Assembly: GCF_018613725.1 (NCBI RefSeq)
Contig: NZ_JAGGPS010000008.1
Span: forward strand, 166,004-224,680
Direction: 5' to 3'
Origin: Hymenobacter sp. ISL-91
Lineage (GTDB): Bacteria > Bacteroidota > Bacteroidia > Cytophagales > Hymenobacteraceae
DNA: 58,677 bases
The position numbers and the translations under genes were made by a program. The stretch's first letter is position 1. The number at the start of each line of letters is the position of its first letter. Positions 27,669-34,957 of this stretch are shown piece by piece. The notes beneath the pieces were generated by a model. It saw only the letters and a program-made list of their open reading frames with translations. It ran no database searches and had not been told where the DNA came from.

Positions 27669-28322
27669 ATGGACGACAAAAGTCAGAATTACCGCATCAT
27701 GGCCCAGGGCGTGCTGGCCCTGCTCACGCGTACCCGCTCCGAGTGGGAGGCCCGCTACGCCAAGCTGCTGCCCGACTACGAGGCCCTGGGCCAGGCCCTC
27801 GCCGAAGTTGATGTGTATGCCCAGGCCCGCAGCAGTACCGACACCGCGGGCTACACCAACGCCAAAGACGCCGCCGAAACTGCCGCCCTCAATGCCGCCG
27901 TGGTGGTGCTCAACGGCCTGCGCGCGCTCCAGCTCGATGCCCCCCGGCCCGCCCTGGCCAAAGTAGCCGCCTACTCGCCCTCGGCCCTGAGCAAGCTGCG
28001 CGACCAGGCCCAGGCCGATGCCCTCACCGAAATTGGCACCCTGGCCGCCCCCCTCGCCACCGAGCTGGCCGCCGAGCTGGTAACAGCCGCCCAGCTAACA
28101 ACGCAGCGCGACACGGCTGCCGCCTTCGCCGCGCTGGTGGGCGTGGCCCGCACCCAGACGGTGGAGGGCGCCTCGGCCCGCCGCCAGGCCCTCGACCATC
28201 TGGCCAATGCCCGCGCCGCCATCGAGCGGCTCGATGTGCGCCTGCCCAACCTGCGCCCCACCCTGCCCGAGCTGGTGGCCCAGTACGAGCAGCAGCGCCG
28301 CGTGGTAGCCGCCGGCAGCTAG
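27669..28322 (+). CDS. Helical protein of unknown function (217 aa)
   Basis: A 217-residue, alanine-rich, almost wholly helical cytoplasmic protein, with no signal peptide and no recognised domain. Stretches such as EWEARYAKLLPDYEALGQALAEVD and the C-terminal RAAIERLDVRLPNLRPTLPE suggest a long helical bundle or coiled coil. It is convergent with the MmeI-like enzyme and separated from it by a family D element. Both lie between the two family F arrays, so it could belong to the same accessory cassette. Function unknown. Confidence 0.6.
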   Translation: MDDKSQNYRIMAQGVLALLTRTRSEWEARYAKLLPDYEALGQALAEVDVYAQARSSTDTAGYTNAKDAAETAALNAAVVVLNGLRALQLDAPRPALAKVAAYSPSALSKLRDQAQADALTEIGTLAAPLATELAAELVTAAQLTTQRDTAAAFAALVGVARTQTVEGASARRQALDHLANARAAIERLDVRLPNLRPTLPELVAQYEQQRRVVAAGS

Positions 28323-28349
28323 CACCTCGCGTAGCCGCTCTGCGCGTGC

Positions 28350-28488
28350 GCCTCCCCCCCTAGCCCCCTCTCCGGGGGGAGAGGGGGGACTAGTCTTTAA
28401 TCTCTAGTCTAGTGACGGTTGCTTTAGCTTTAGAAACGAAGAACTAGTCCCCCCCTCTCCCCCCGGAGAGGGGGCTAGGGGGGGAGGC
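28350..28488. repeat. Family D palindromic element (non-coding type)
   Basis: The ends (GCCTCCCCCCCTAGCCCCCT and its complement) each carry a CCCTCTCC/GGAGAGGG hairpin, and inside these CTAGTC matches GACTAG-like sequence. The AT-rich centre has no reading frame. It is about 139 bp and lies 15 bases beyond the stop of the MmeI-like gene and 27 bases beyond the stop of the unknown gene. Same family as the copies in metH. Confidence 0.85.
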
Positions 28489-28503
28489 ACCCGTGAGGCG
28501 CAA

Positions 28504-31260
28504 CTAGCCTTTAGCCTGCCGCCCCTTCTTTGCGGCCCCCAGCACCGGGGCGCTGAGCTGCTGGTAGAGGCCGAAGAGAAACTCCAGCCGCGCCAGCTCG
28601 GTGGCAAAGGCCGCCGGGCGGTAGCAGCGGTCCACGGCCCTATCGAGGGTGGCGTGGGCGCGGGCCAGGGCGGGGGGCATGGTGCTGGGGTCGTAGAGGG
28701 CGGCCAGGCTCTCGGTGGGGAACAGGGCGCGGGCGGCCAGCACGGCCTCGGCCGCCGCCGCCACGGCCGCCCGCTGCCCCTCGGTCGGGTTCGGGGGGAA
28801 GGGGTAGTTGTTGTAGACGAGGGTGCCGGAGTAGCGAAAGTCCGACTTCAACCGGCCGCACACCTGCCGCATCCAGGCCATGTGCATTTCCGAAGTCAGG
28901 ATGCCAAACAAGTAAGGTGTAGCATTGGGAATCGTGTTTACAAGATTGGATGCAACAACTTCTTTCGACATAAAGCCAATCGGAATGTACCGCCTGTTTT
29001 CAGACGAAACCCCCGGAACCAAAAGGTAGTCTGTATCCGGCTGAGAAATGAATCCGAATAGTGTTGGGGTTACCGCCAATTGTTGAGTAGCAGGCCGCAC
29101 GCTTTCAAGACGCGCCTTCCTAACTCCCTCAATCCGCTCCATAATTCTTGGCAAAGACTTCAACTCGCTAGGAGTTATTCCCAGCATCCACAAACAGTAT
29201 CGGCTTTTCTGATTGATAAATTCTTCCGCTCCTACAAAGCGCCGGATGAACCGCGCCGCTTCTGGTTCAGCATCAATAAGAGCATCCTTCTCATCTTCTA
29301 GCATAAGGAGATTTCCACCATCAATAGGCATAGAACCAAAGCGCATAACGGGCACCATGCTAAGCGGCTTGCTCCGCTTGACAACCAGCACCTCCGGCCC
29401 ATCAACTAAATACGGGTTGATGCTGCGGGCCGGGATTTCCTGGGGGGCGCTGTTGGGCGTGGCGTAGTCGAACAGGCGGGGGTTGGGGAGCTTGTCGATG
29501 CCGTAGCCCACGATGATGCAGTACACCGCCGCGTTGCCGCGGGCCTCGTTGCTCCACCGGAAGGTGCGGTGCGCGAACTGGATGTGGCAGCCGTAGCGGT
29601 TGAGGATGTCGCCCCACAGCAGGCCCACCTGTTCGCCCTGCGTTACCGAGTTGGTGCTCACAAACGCCACGCGGGTAGCGGGGTTTTGCTGCGCGTACTG
29701 CGCCCCCTTCAGGTACCAGGCACTCACGAAGTCGAGTACGCCGGCCCCCTTTAGCTTCGGGCCGGCCACAGCCAGCAGGTTGTCGCGCTGGGCGGCCGTC
29801 ATCAGCTTGGAGCCCACGAACGGCGGGTTGCCCACGATGTAGTCGAGGGCGGGGAATTCGGCGTGCCAGTCCAGGGTCAGGGCGTTGTCGTTGACGATGC
29901 GGGCGCCGCCCGTGAGCGGCAGGCGTACGTAGCGCTGGTCGAAGCGGGCCGACAGGGCCAGGTTGAGCTGGTGGTCCATCAGCCAGAGGGCCACCTCGGC
30001 AATGCGGGCGGCAAACTCCTCAATTTCGATGCCCGCCACCTGCCCCACGGCCACCTGCTGGTAGAGGGCCAGGTTCACGTTACGCCCCCGGGCCACCTCG
30101 CCGGCGTACAGGCGCTCCAGAATCTCGTGTTCCAGCAGGCGCAGCTCGCGGTAGGCGACTACCAGAAAGTTGCCGCAGCCGCAGGCCGGGTCGAGCAGGC
30201 GCAGGCCCGCCAGTCGGTTTTGCAGGCGCGTGAGGGCGGGGCGGCCCTGCCCGGCCTGGTGCAGCTCGTGGCGCAACCCGTCGAGCAGCAGCGGCCCGAG
30301 CACCTTTAGGATGTTGGGCTCGGAGGTGTAGTGGGCCCCCAGCGTGCGGCGCTGCCGGGGGTCGGCAATGCTCTGGAACAGCGAGCCGAACACGGCCGGC
30401 GAAATGCGGCTCCAGTCGAAGTAGGTGCAGTCAATCAGGCGCTGGCGGGTGGCGGCGGTAAAGGCCGGGGGCCGGAAGTTTTCGCGGAACAGGGCCCCGT
30501 TCACGTAGGGGAAGCTGGCCAGAAACGGCGCCAGCGCGGCGCTGCGCTGCCCGGCCGGCGTATCGAGCACCGCGAACAGCTCCAGCAGCCGCCCGCCCAG
30601 GTCGTGGCCGTCGGGGGCGGTGTGCTCCTCCAGCAGCGCCCGAAACTCGTCCTTGTCGAAGATGGCCGTATCCTCGGCAAACAGGCAGAAGAGCAGGCGC
30701 ACGAGCAGCACCTCCAGCGGGTGGCCGGCGTAGCCGTCGGCCAGCAGCGCGTCGTGCAGCTGGGCCATCAGCTCGGCGGCCTGGGCGTTGGCGGGGTCTT
30801 CGGGGCGCTGCTGGCCGGCGGGCCGGTAGCCCGTCAGAAACCCGAACAGCGGCAGGTGCTCGGCCAGCTCGGGCAGCGCAAAATCGTGGCGGGTGCCGGC
30901 GTCGAGGTCGTAGAGGCGCAGGCGCTCGAAGTCGGACACCAGCACGTAGCCGGGCAGGGCCGCCTGGGGCAGGTTGGGCAGGTAATCCAGGGCCTGCTGG
31001 TAGGCCGCGTCGAGGTCGCGCCCGCGGCTTTTCATCTCCACGAGCAGCGTGCCGGGCCAGAGCGCATCGATGTAGCCCTGCGAGCCGTCGGCCTTTTTCA
31101 CGCGCTGCTCGAAGCGGGCCCGCCGCCGTCCCTGGGGCGTAAACACGTCGAACAGGTCGCGCAAAAAGTCCTGCGCCTGGGATTTCTCGTCGTGGTCGTC
31201 GGCGTGCAGGCGGGCGAAGTCGGCCGCCCGGTGGCGCAGCTCGGCAAGGGAGAAGGGCAT
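28504..31260 (-). CDS. MmeI-like Type IIL/IIG restriction-modification enzyme
   Basis: One 918-residue chain with nuclease, methyltransferase and specificity domains, a defence enzyme that cuts unmodified DNA at a distance and methylates one strand. N-terminal nuclease: Asp65, Glu75 and Lys77 (in YIDALWPG and LLVEMKSRG) reproduce the D-x9-E-x-K spacing of MmeI. The helical spacer follows. The gamma-class adenine methyltransferase has DPACGCGNF at 357-365 and NPPF at 478-481. The target-recognition domain (about residues 620-800) is encoded by markedly less GC-rich DNA (about 28860-29400) than the rest. No separate methylase, specificity or nuclease gene is adjacent, as expected for this class. 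The recognition sequence cannot be predicted. Confidence 0.92.
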   Translation of the reverse strand: MPFSLAELRHRAADFARLHADDHDEKSQAQDFLRDLFDVFTPQGRRRARFEQRVKKADGSQGYIDALWPGTLLVEMKSRGRDLDAAYQQALDYLPNLPQAALPGYVLVSDFERLRLYDLDAGTRHDFALPELAEHLPLFGFLTGYRPAGQQRPEDPANAQAAELMAQLHDALLADGYAGHPLEVLLVRLLFCLFAEDTAIFDKDEFRALLEEHTAPDGHDLGGRLLELFAVLDTPAGQRSAALAPFLASFPYVNGALFRENFRPPAFTAATRQRLIDCTYFDWSRISPAVFGSLFQSIADPRQRRTLGAHYTSEPNILKVLGPLLLDGLRHELHQAGQGRPALTRLQNRLAGLRLLDPACGCGNFLVVAYRELRLLEHEILERLYAGEVARGRNVNLALYQQVAVGQVAGIEIEEFAARIAEVALWLMDHQLNLALSARFDQRYVRLPLTGGARIVNDNALTLDWHAEFPALDYIVGNPPFVGSKLMTAAQRDNLLAVAGPKLKGAGVLDFVSAWYLKGAQYAQQNPATRVAFVSTNSVTQGEQVGLLWGDILNRYGCHIQFAHRTFRWSNEARGNAAVYCIIVGYGIDKLPNPRLFDYATPNSAPQEIPARSINPYLVDGPEVLVVKRSKPLSMVPVMRFGSMPIDGGNLLMLEDEKDALIDAEPEAARFIRRFVGAEEFINQKSRYCLWMLGITPSELKSLPRIMERIEGVRKARLESVRPATQQLAVTPTLFGFISQPDTDYLLVPGVSSENRRYIPIGFMSKEVVASNLVNTIPNATPYLFGILTSEMHMAWMRQVCGRLKSDFRYSGTLVYNNYPFPPNPTEGQRAAVAAAAEAVLAARALFPTESLAALYDPSTMPPALARAHATLDRAVDRCYRPAAFATELARLEFLFGLYQQLSAPVLGAAKKGRQAKG

Positions 31261-31373
31261 TTCCTTTGGGAATTATGAATTATGGATGTTGAATTTTGAA
31301 TTGGGGGCGGCGGGGGAAGATAGGGCGTGCGGGGCAACATATTGGTAGTAAACCGCAGGAAGGAGCGGGCCCA

Positions 31374-31685
31374 AGCCCCAGCGGGGCGACATATCGGTAG
31401 AAAAACCCGGGAAGAAAAGTAGTAAAGCCCCAGCGGGGCGACACCCATCGTTGCATTGGGGATGTCGCCCCGCTGGGGCTTCAACACGTTTATGCGGTTG
31501 GTTGCTACCGATATGCCGCCCCGCTGGGGCTTTGGTGCGTTTAGGCGGTTGGTTGCTACCGACATGCCGCCCCGCTGGGGCTTTGGTGCGTTTAGGCGGT
31601 TGGTTGCTACCAATATGCCGCCCCGCTGGGGCTTTGGTGCGTTTAGGCGGTTGGTTGCTACCAATATGCCGCCCCGCTGGGGCTT
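31374..31685. repeat. Family F tandem-hairpin array, downstream copy
   Basis: One forward unit, a turning point at 31435-31480 and four or five reverse units of 51 bp (CCGCCCCGCTGGGGCTTTGG plus GCGTTTAGGCGGTTGGTTGC). The layout mirrors the array at 27020-27270, with the balance of forward and reverse units swapped. It fills the 31261-31737 gap behind the MmeI-like gene start together with short AATTCATAATTC repeats; no gene was seen. Confidence 0.85.
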
Positions 31686-31737
31686 GTCCATCGTTATTCG
31701 CCACGCGCCCCCCAATTCATAATTCAAAATCCAAAAT

Positions 31738-32826
31738 TCATAATTCAAAACCCAACCCCTCCACCCCGCCTTCCAGGCTACGCAGGTTCGTTAACCCCAA
31801 CCCGGCTTGCAGTTGCGCCACGGCGCGGGCGCTGCGGGTGCCGGCCTGGCAGTACACTACCACGGGGCCGGTGGCGGGTACTTCGGCGGCGCGGGCCTCC
31901 AGCTGGCTCAGGGGCAGCGACACGGCATTGGGCAGGTGGCCGGCGGCGTATTCGTGAGCCTCGCGTACATCGAGCAGCAGCGGAGCAGTGGGGCCGGCCA
32001 GCTCGTGGCGCAGCTCGGCGGCCGCAATGGTGGGCAGAGCCGGCTGGCACAGCTCGGCGTAGGCGGTGGGGTCGGCGGTGCCCAGGTGCAGGGCGGCCTG
32101 CTCGGGGCGGCGGGCGAAGCGCAGGGTGCGGGTGGCAAACGTGAGGGCATCGAACAGCCAGAGCCGGCCGCTCAGCACTTCGCCCAGGCCCAGCAGCACC
32201 TTGAGCGTTTCGGTGGCCTGGGCCGTGCCCACCACGCCGGGCAGCACGCCCAGCACGCCGGTGGCCGAGCAGTTGGGGGCCTCCTCGGCGCCCGGCGGCA
32301 CCGGAAACAGGCAGCGGTAGGTGGGGCCGCCCCGGTAGTTGAACACGCTCACCTGCCCCTCGAACTTGTAAATGGCCCCCGACACCAGCGGCCGACCCAG
32401 CAGCACGCAGGCATCGTTCAGCAGGTAGCGGGTGGCGAAGTTGTCGGTGCCATCCACTACCACGTCGTAGGCGGCTACCAGCGCCCGCACGTTGCCCATA
32501 TCGAGCCGCGTGGCGTGCACCTCGGTAGCCACCAGCGGATTCAGCCGCGCCAGCACCTCGGCGGCCACCGCGGCCTTGCTACGCCCCACATCGGCCGGCC
32601 CGAACAGAATCTGGCGGTGCAGGTTGCTCTCGTCCACCACATCGGCATCCACGATGCCCAGCGTGCCCACGCCGGCCGCGGCCAGGTATTGCAGCACCGG
32701 GCAGCCCAATCCGCCCGCGCCCACCACCAGCACCCGGGCTGCTTTCAGCTTCAGCTGGCCCACCTCGCCGATTTCGGGTAGCTGCAGATGGCGGCGGTAT
32801 CTCCGCTTCTCCTCCTCCGTTAGCAC
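31738..32826 (-). CDS. moeB: Molybdopterin-synthase adenylyltransferase fused to rhodanese
   Basis: Adenylylates the MoaD C-terminus. Its E1-like domain has GAGGLGCPVLQYLAAAGVG, DADVVDESNLHRQ and DGTDNFATRYLLNDAC. A C-terminal rhodanese domain has the active-site cysteine in VVYCQAGTRSARAV and could pass sulfur to MoaD. The start chosen is the GTG at 32826, giving MLTEEEKRRYRRHLQLPEIG, which is how the family begins. A GTG at 32884-32886 would add 20 residues translated from AT-rich repeats. Of the four usual zinc cysteines only one remains clear (TYRCLFP); the second CxxC pair is absent (FARRPEQAAL). It is 362 residues long. Confidence 0.9.
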   Translation of the reverse strand: MLTEEEKRRYRRHLQLPEIGEVGQLKLKAARVLVVGAGGLGCPVLQYLAAAGVGTLGIVDADVVDESNLHRQILFGPADVGRSKAAVAAEVLARLNPLVATEVHATRLDMGNVRALVAAYDVVVDGTDNFATRYLLNDACVLLGRPLVSGAIYKFEGQVSVFNYRGGPTYRCLFPVPPGAEEAPNCSATGVLGVLPGVVGTAQATETLKVLLGLGEVLSGRLWLFDALTFATRTLRFARRPEQAALHLGTADPTAYAELCQPALPTIAAAELRHELAGPTAPLLLDVREAHEYAAGHLPNAVSLPLSQLEARAAEVPATGPVVVYCQAGTRSARAVAQLQAGLGLTNLRSLEGGVEGLGFEL

Positions 32827-33131
32827 TTCGGAGGAGAAGCGGGAATTAGGAATTAGGAATTTTGAATTATGAATTGGGGCAGGCACGAGAGGGGGGGAAT
32901 TATAAATTATGAATTATGGATTTTGAATTATGAATTAGGGCTTTGGCTGGGGTGGGTAGGTGCTGGCGGCGGGGAGGCGGGGGCGCGGCGTTGCCTGGTA
33001 GAACATCTGACCATCAAATATGGCCTACGGCCCTACCGCCCTTCCGGTCTTCCGCCCTTCCGGTCTTAAAAGGGCTCCTGCTAAAGCCGTCCTCCATTCA
33101 TAATTCAAAATCCAAAATCCAAAATTCATAA
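32827..33131. other. Intergenic region with AT-rich repeats, no gene
   Basis: Blocks of AATTCATAATTC/AATTAGGAATT repeat sit at about 32840-32875, 32895-32940 and 33093-33135. Between them lies a G-rich stretch and a double CGCCCTTCCGGTCTT repeat near 33046-33067. No open reading frame with family signal was found. It may hold the moeB promoter. Confidence 0.6.
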
Positions 33132-33497
33132 TTATTCATCCTTACCGCTCTTTTTCTGAGCGGTAAGGATGATACTCGTGAGAATGCGCAGGAGTTCAGC
33201 GTTCTGGTCGTGGAGGGAGTCGAAAAGGGGAGTGGGCAGGTATTCGTTGTCGTGGAGCAGGCGGAGCCAGTAGCTGGTTTCGCGGCACTCCTTGGCTGAG
33301 ATGGTGAGCTTGTGCACAAAGTCGGGGCGCGACACCCCGGCAATGGCCTCCTCCACGTTGGCCCCAATGGAGGTGCCGCAGCGCAACAGCTGCTTCGATA
33401 GGATGAACTCTCGCCTCTCTATCGTCAGGTACTTATACGCCTTCACAATCCGCGAGGCAAAGACATACGACTTATCCCGAACCAGGTTGTCTTTCAT
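33132..33497 (-). CDS. Four-helix bundle protein (S23 / 23S rRNA intervening-sequence family)
   Basis: A 121-residue helical protein of the four-helix-bundle family first found inside 23S rRNA intervening sequences but mostly encoded by free-standing genes. Typical features are FASRIVKAYKYLT, LSKQLLRCGTSIGANVEEA and KLTISAKECRETSYWLRLL. Family length is about 115-125, so it is complete. It is flanked by AT-rich repeats on both sides. The function is unknown; several relatives lie near other small unknown genes or diversity-generating elements, and no such element is seen here. Confidence 0.88.
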   Translation of the reverse strand: MKDNLVRDKSYVFASRIVKAYKYLTIERREFILSKQLLRCGTSIGANVEEAIAGVSRPDFVHKLTISAKECRETSYWLRLLHDNEYLPTPLFDSLHDQNAELLRILTSIILTAQKKSGKDE

Positions 33498-33565
33498 ATC
33501 ATCCTGCTGCTAAGAGAACAGAATGAATATACAGAACCCCCAATCCAAAATTCAAAATCTAAAAT

Positions 33566-33973
33566 TCATAATCCAAAGAGCCACGCTACGGCCGCGCCCT
33601 CGTCGCCGAAGAAATGCACTTGATAAGGCTTGTCGGCATAGTATTTCAGGGGCTTGAAGCCGGGGTCGGCCATGACGTGGGCGAGCAGGGCGGGGCTGGT
33701 GAGGTAGGCTACGCGCAGGCCGCCGAGGCGGCGGGCCATGTCGGGGAAATAGTCGGCCAGTAGCCAGCGGGTGGTGGGTGGGTCGTTCACCACGCGGCGG
33801 CGGATGTCCTGCAGCCAGTAGCGGCAGTTGCTGGCCAGGGCCTCGCGGGCCAAGTGCTGGTAGGCGCCGGGCAGCAGCGACGTATCCGGCTCATGGGTCC
33901 AGCGGCCCACCAGCAGGTCGAGGTCGGCGCGGTAGGTGAGTTGAAGCAGCTCGGCAGGAATATCGGAGGCCAT
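33566..33973 (-). CDS. Unknown protein, paralogue of the one at 37270-37689
   Basis: A 135-residue soluble protein with alternating helices and strands. It aligns by eye with the protein at 37270-37689: LLQLTYRADLDLLVGRW matches FLELTHRPDLGIIAARW, NCRYWLQDIRRRVVND matches ACHCWLIDSRRRIRVD, and QVHFFGDEGAAVAWL matches SVHQFTDEGEAVRWL. The fold resembles STAS/SpoIIAA-like sensors, but that is only a guess from strand pattern and length. Downstream AT-rich repeats reach its stop codon. Confidence 0.65.
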   Translation of the reverse strand: MASDIPAELLQLTYRADLDLLVGRWTHEPDTSLLPGAYQHLAREALASNCRYWLQDIRRRVVNDPPTTRWLLADYFPDMARRLGGLRVAYLTSPALLAHVMADPGFKPLKYYADKPYQVHFFGDEGAAVAWLFGL

Positions 33974-34131
33974 GGCGGAGAAGTAGGAAGCAAAGCTACG
34001 GAATGCACTGCGGCTGCGGCTGCGGCCGCTACACCAGGCCTGATCAACGCAACGGCCCCACCGTGCGTAGGAGGGGCACAGTGGCTCCGGGCGGGGCCGC
34101 TGGCTTTCATCCCTCCTCCACTTCCCCTGCC

Positions 34132-34407
34132 ATGCAACGCACCTCCCTGATTTTGAGCACTGCCACTGCCCTCACGCTGCTCGGCGCCTGCTCCCAAACC
34201 GACCAGCAGCCTGCCACCGACATCAATACTGCCGAAACTACCGAAACCCCCGTGGAGCGCGCCGCCGACCTGCCGGCCGGTACCACTATCAAAGCCGACG
34301 ATGGCAGCAAAATCAAGAAGCAGGAAGATGGCGACATCAAGATAAAAGACGCCAACGGCAACAAGGTGAAGCGCGACGCCGACGACGGCACCGTGAAGGT
34401 GAAGTAA
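34132..34407 (+). CDS. Small predicted lipoprotein
   Basis: A 91-residue protein with a lipobox (ALTLLGACSQ, Cys20) and a charged lysine/aspartate-rich tail (SKIKKQEDGDIKIKDANGN). The tail looks like three short repeats of the K-I-K-D-x-N-G-N type. The start at 34132 is chosen because a signal peptide begins there; the longer frame from 34003 starts with unrelated sequence. No function is known. Confidence 0.65.
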   Translation: MQRTSLILSTATALTLLGACSQTDQQPATDINTAETTETPVERAADLPAGTTIKADDGSKIKKQEDGDIKIKDANGNKVKRDADDGTVKVK

Positions 34408-34427
34408 AACCCGCCCCGATACCCCGC

Positions 34428-34521
34428 TGTAGCACGAAGCTCCCGCCTCACGTATCGTTGCCGACGGCTGTACTACACAGCGCCGTTCAACGATACGCGA
34501 AGCGGGAGCTTCGTGCTATAT
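34428..34521. repeat. Family E inverted-repeat element
   Basis: TAGCACGAAGCTCCCGC returns inverted at 34502-34518, with an inner AACGATACG/CGTATCGTT pair. It lies between the convergent lipoprotein and 34538-34861 genes. A related single arm (TGTAGCGCGAAGCCTCCGC) stands alone near 48505. Confidence 0.75.
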
Positions 34522-34537
34522 CCAATCAGCCGTTAGG

Positions 34538-34861
34538 CTATGGGCGGGTGTTGCGCCGGCGCTTGCGCACGGGCGGTTCGGGGGCCGGTGGGGCTGTTTG
34601 CATCTGCACCGAGTCGGCGCTTACCTGCCCGAACTGCACCTTGGGCATGGGCAGCTGGGCATTGGGCTCGACGGCTGGCACAGGCAGCGGAGTGGCGCTA
34701 CCCTGCCCGGCCCCGGTGGGTAGCACCACGCCCGGCACCGGGCTGATGCGCTCGGTGGGCTGATGACGGGTGGGCGTAACGGGCGCGCGGTTCTGGGCGC
34801 GGGCCCCGAGCGGGGCACCCAGGCCGCCCAGCAGCAGGGCAATGGTCAGGAAACGAAACAT
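34538..34861 (-). CDS. Small proline-rich exported protein
   Basis: A 107-residue protein with a signal peptide (MFRFLTIALLLGGLGAPLGA, cleavage near ARAQ). The mature part is low-complexity, rich in proline, and ends in a basic tail (VRKRRRNTRP). No domain was recognised. It is convergent with the small lipoprotein gene and separated from it by a family E element. A role in the cell envelope is likely only because of the signal peptide. Confidence 0.6.
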   Translation of the reverse strand: MFRFLTIALLLGGLGAPLGARAQNRAPVTPTRHQPTERISPVPGVVLPTGAGQGSATPLPVPAVEPNAQLPMPKVQFGQVSADSVQMQTAPPAPEPPVRKRRRNTRP

Positions 34862-34957
34862 GTAGGAGAAGGCTAAGTGAAGAATAGGGCACCAGCCCTT
34901 TGCTACCTGTTACGGCGACCCGGCGGCCAGCGTTGGCCAGTTGGCTGGCCGGCGTAG

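Noticed and set aside
31374..31685. CRISPR-like array or repeat protein gene
   Set aside because: Same reason as for 27020-27270. The 51-bp period keeps several frames open, but the translations are low-complexity and match no protein family.
33132..33497. Diversity-generating retroelement accessory protein
   Set aside because: The four-helix bundle family can accompany such elements, but no reverse transcriptase or template/variable repeat pair was seen nearby.
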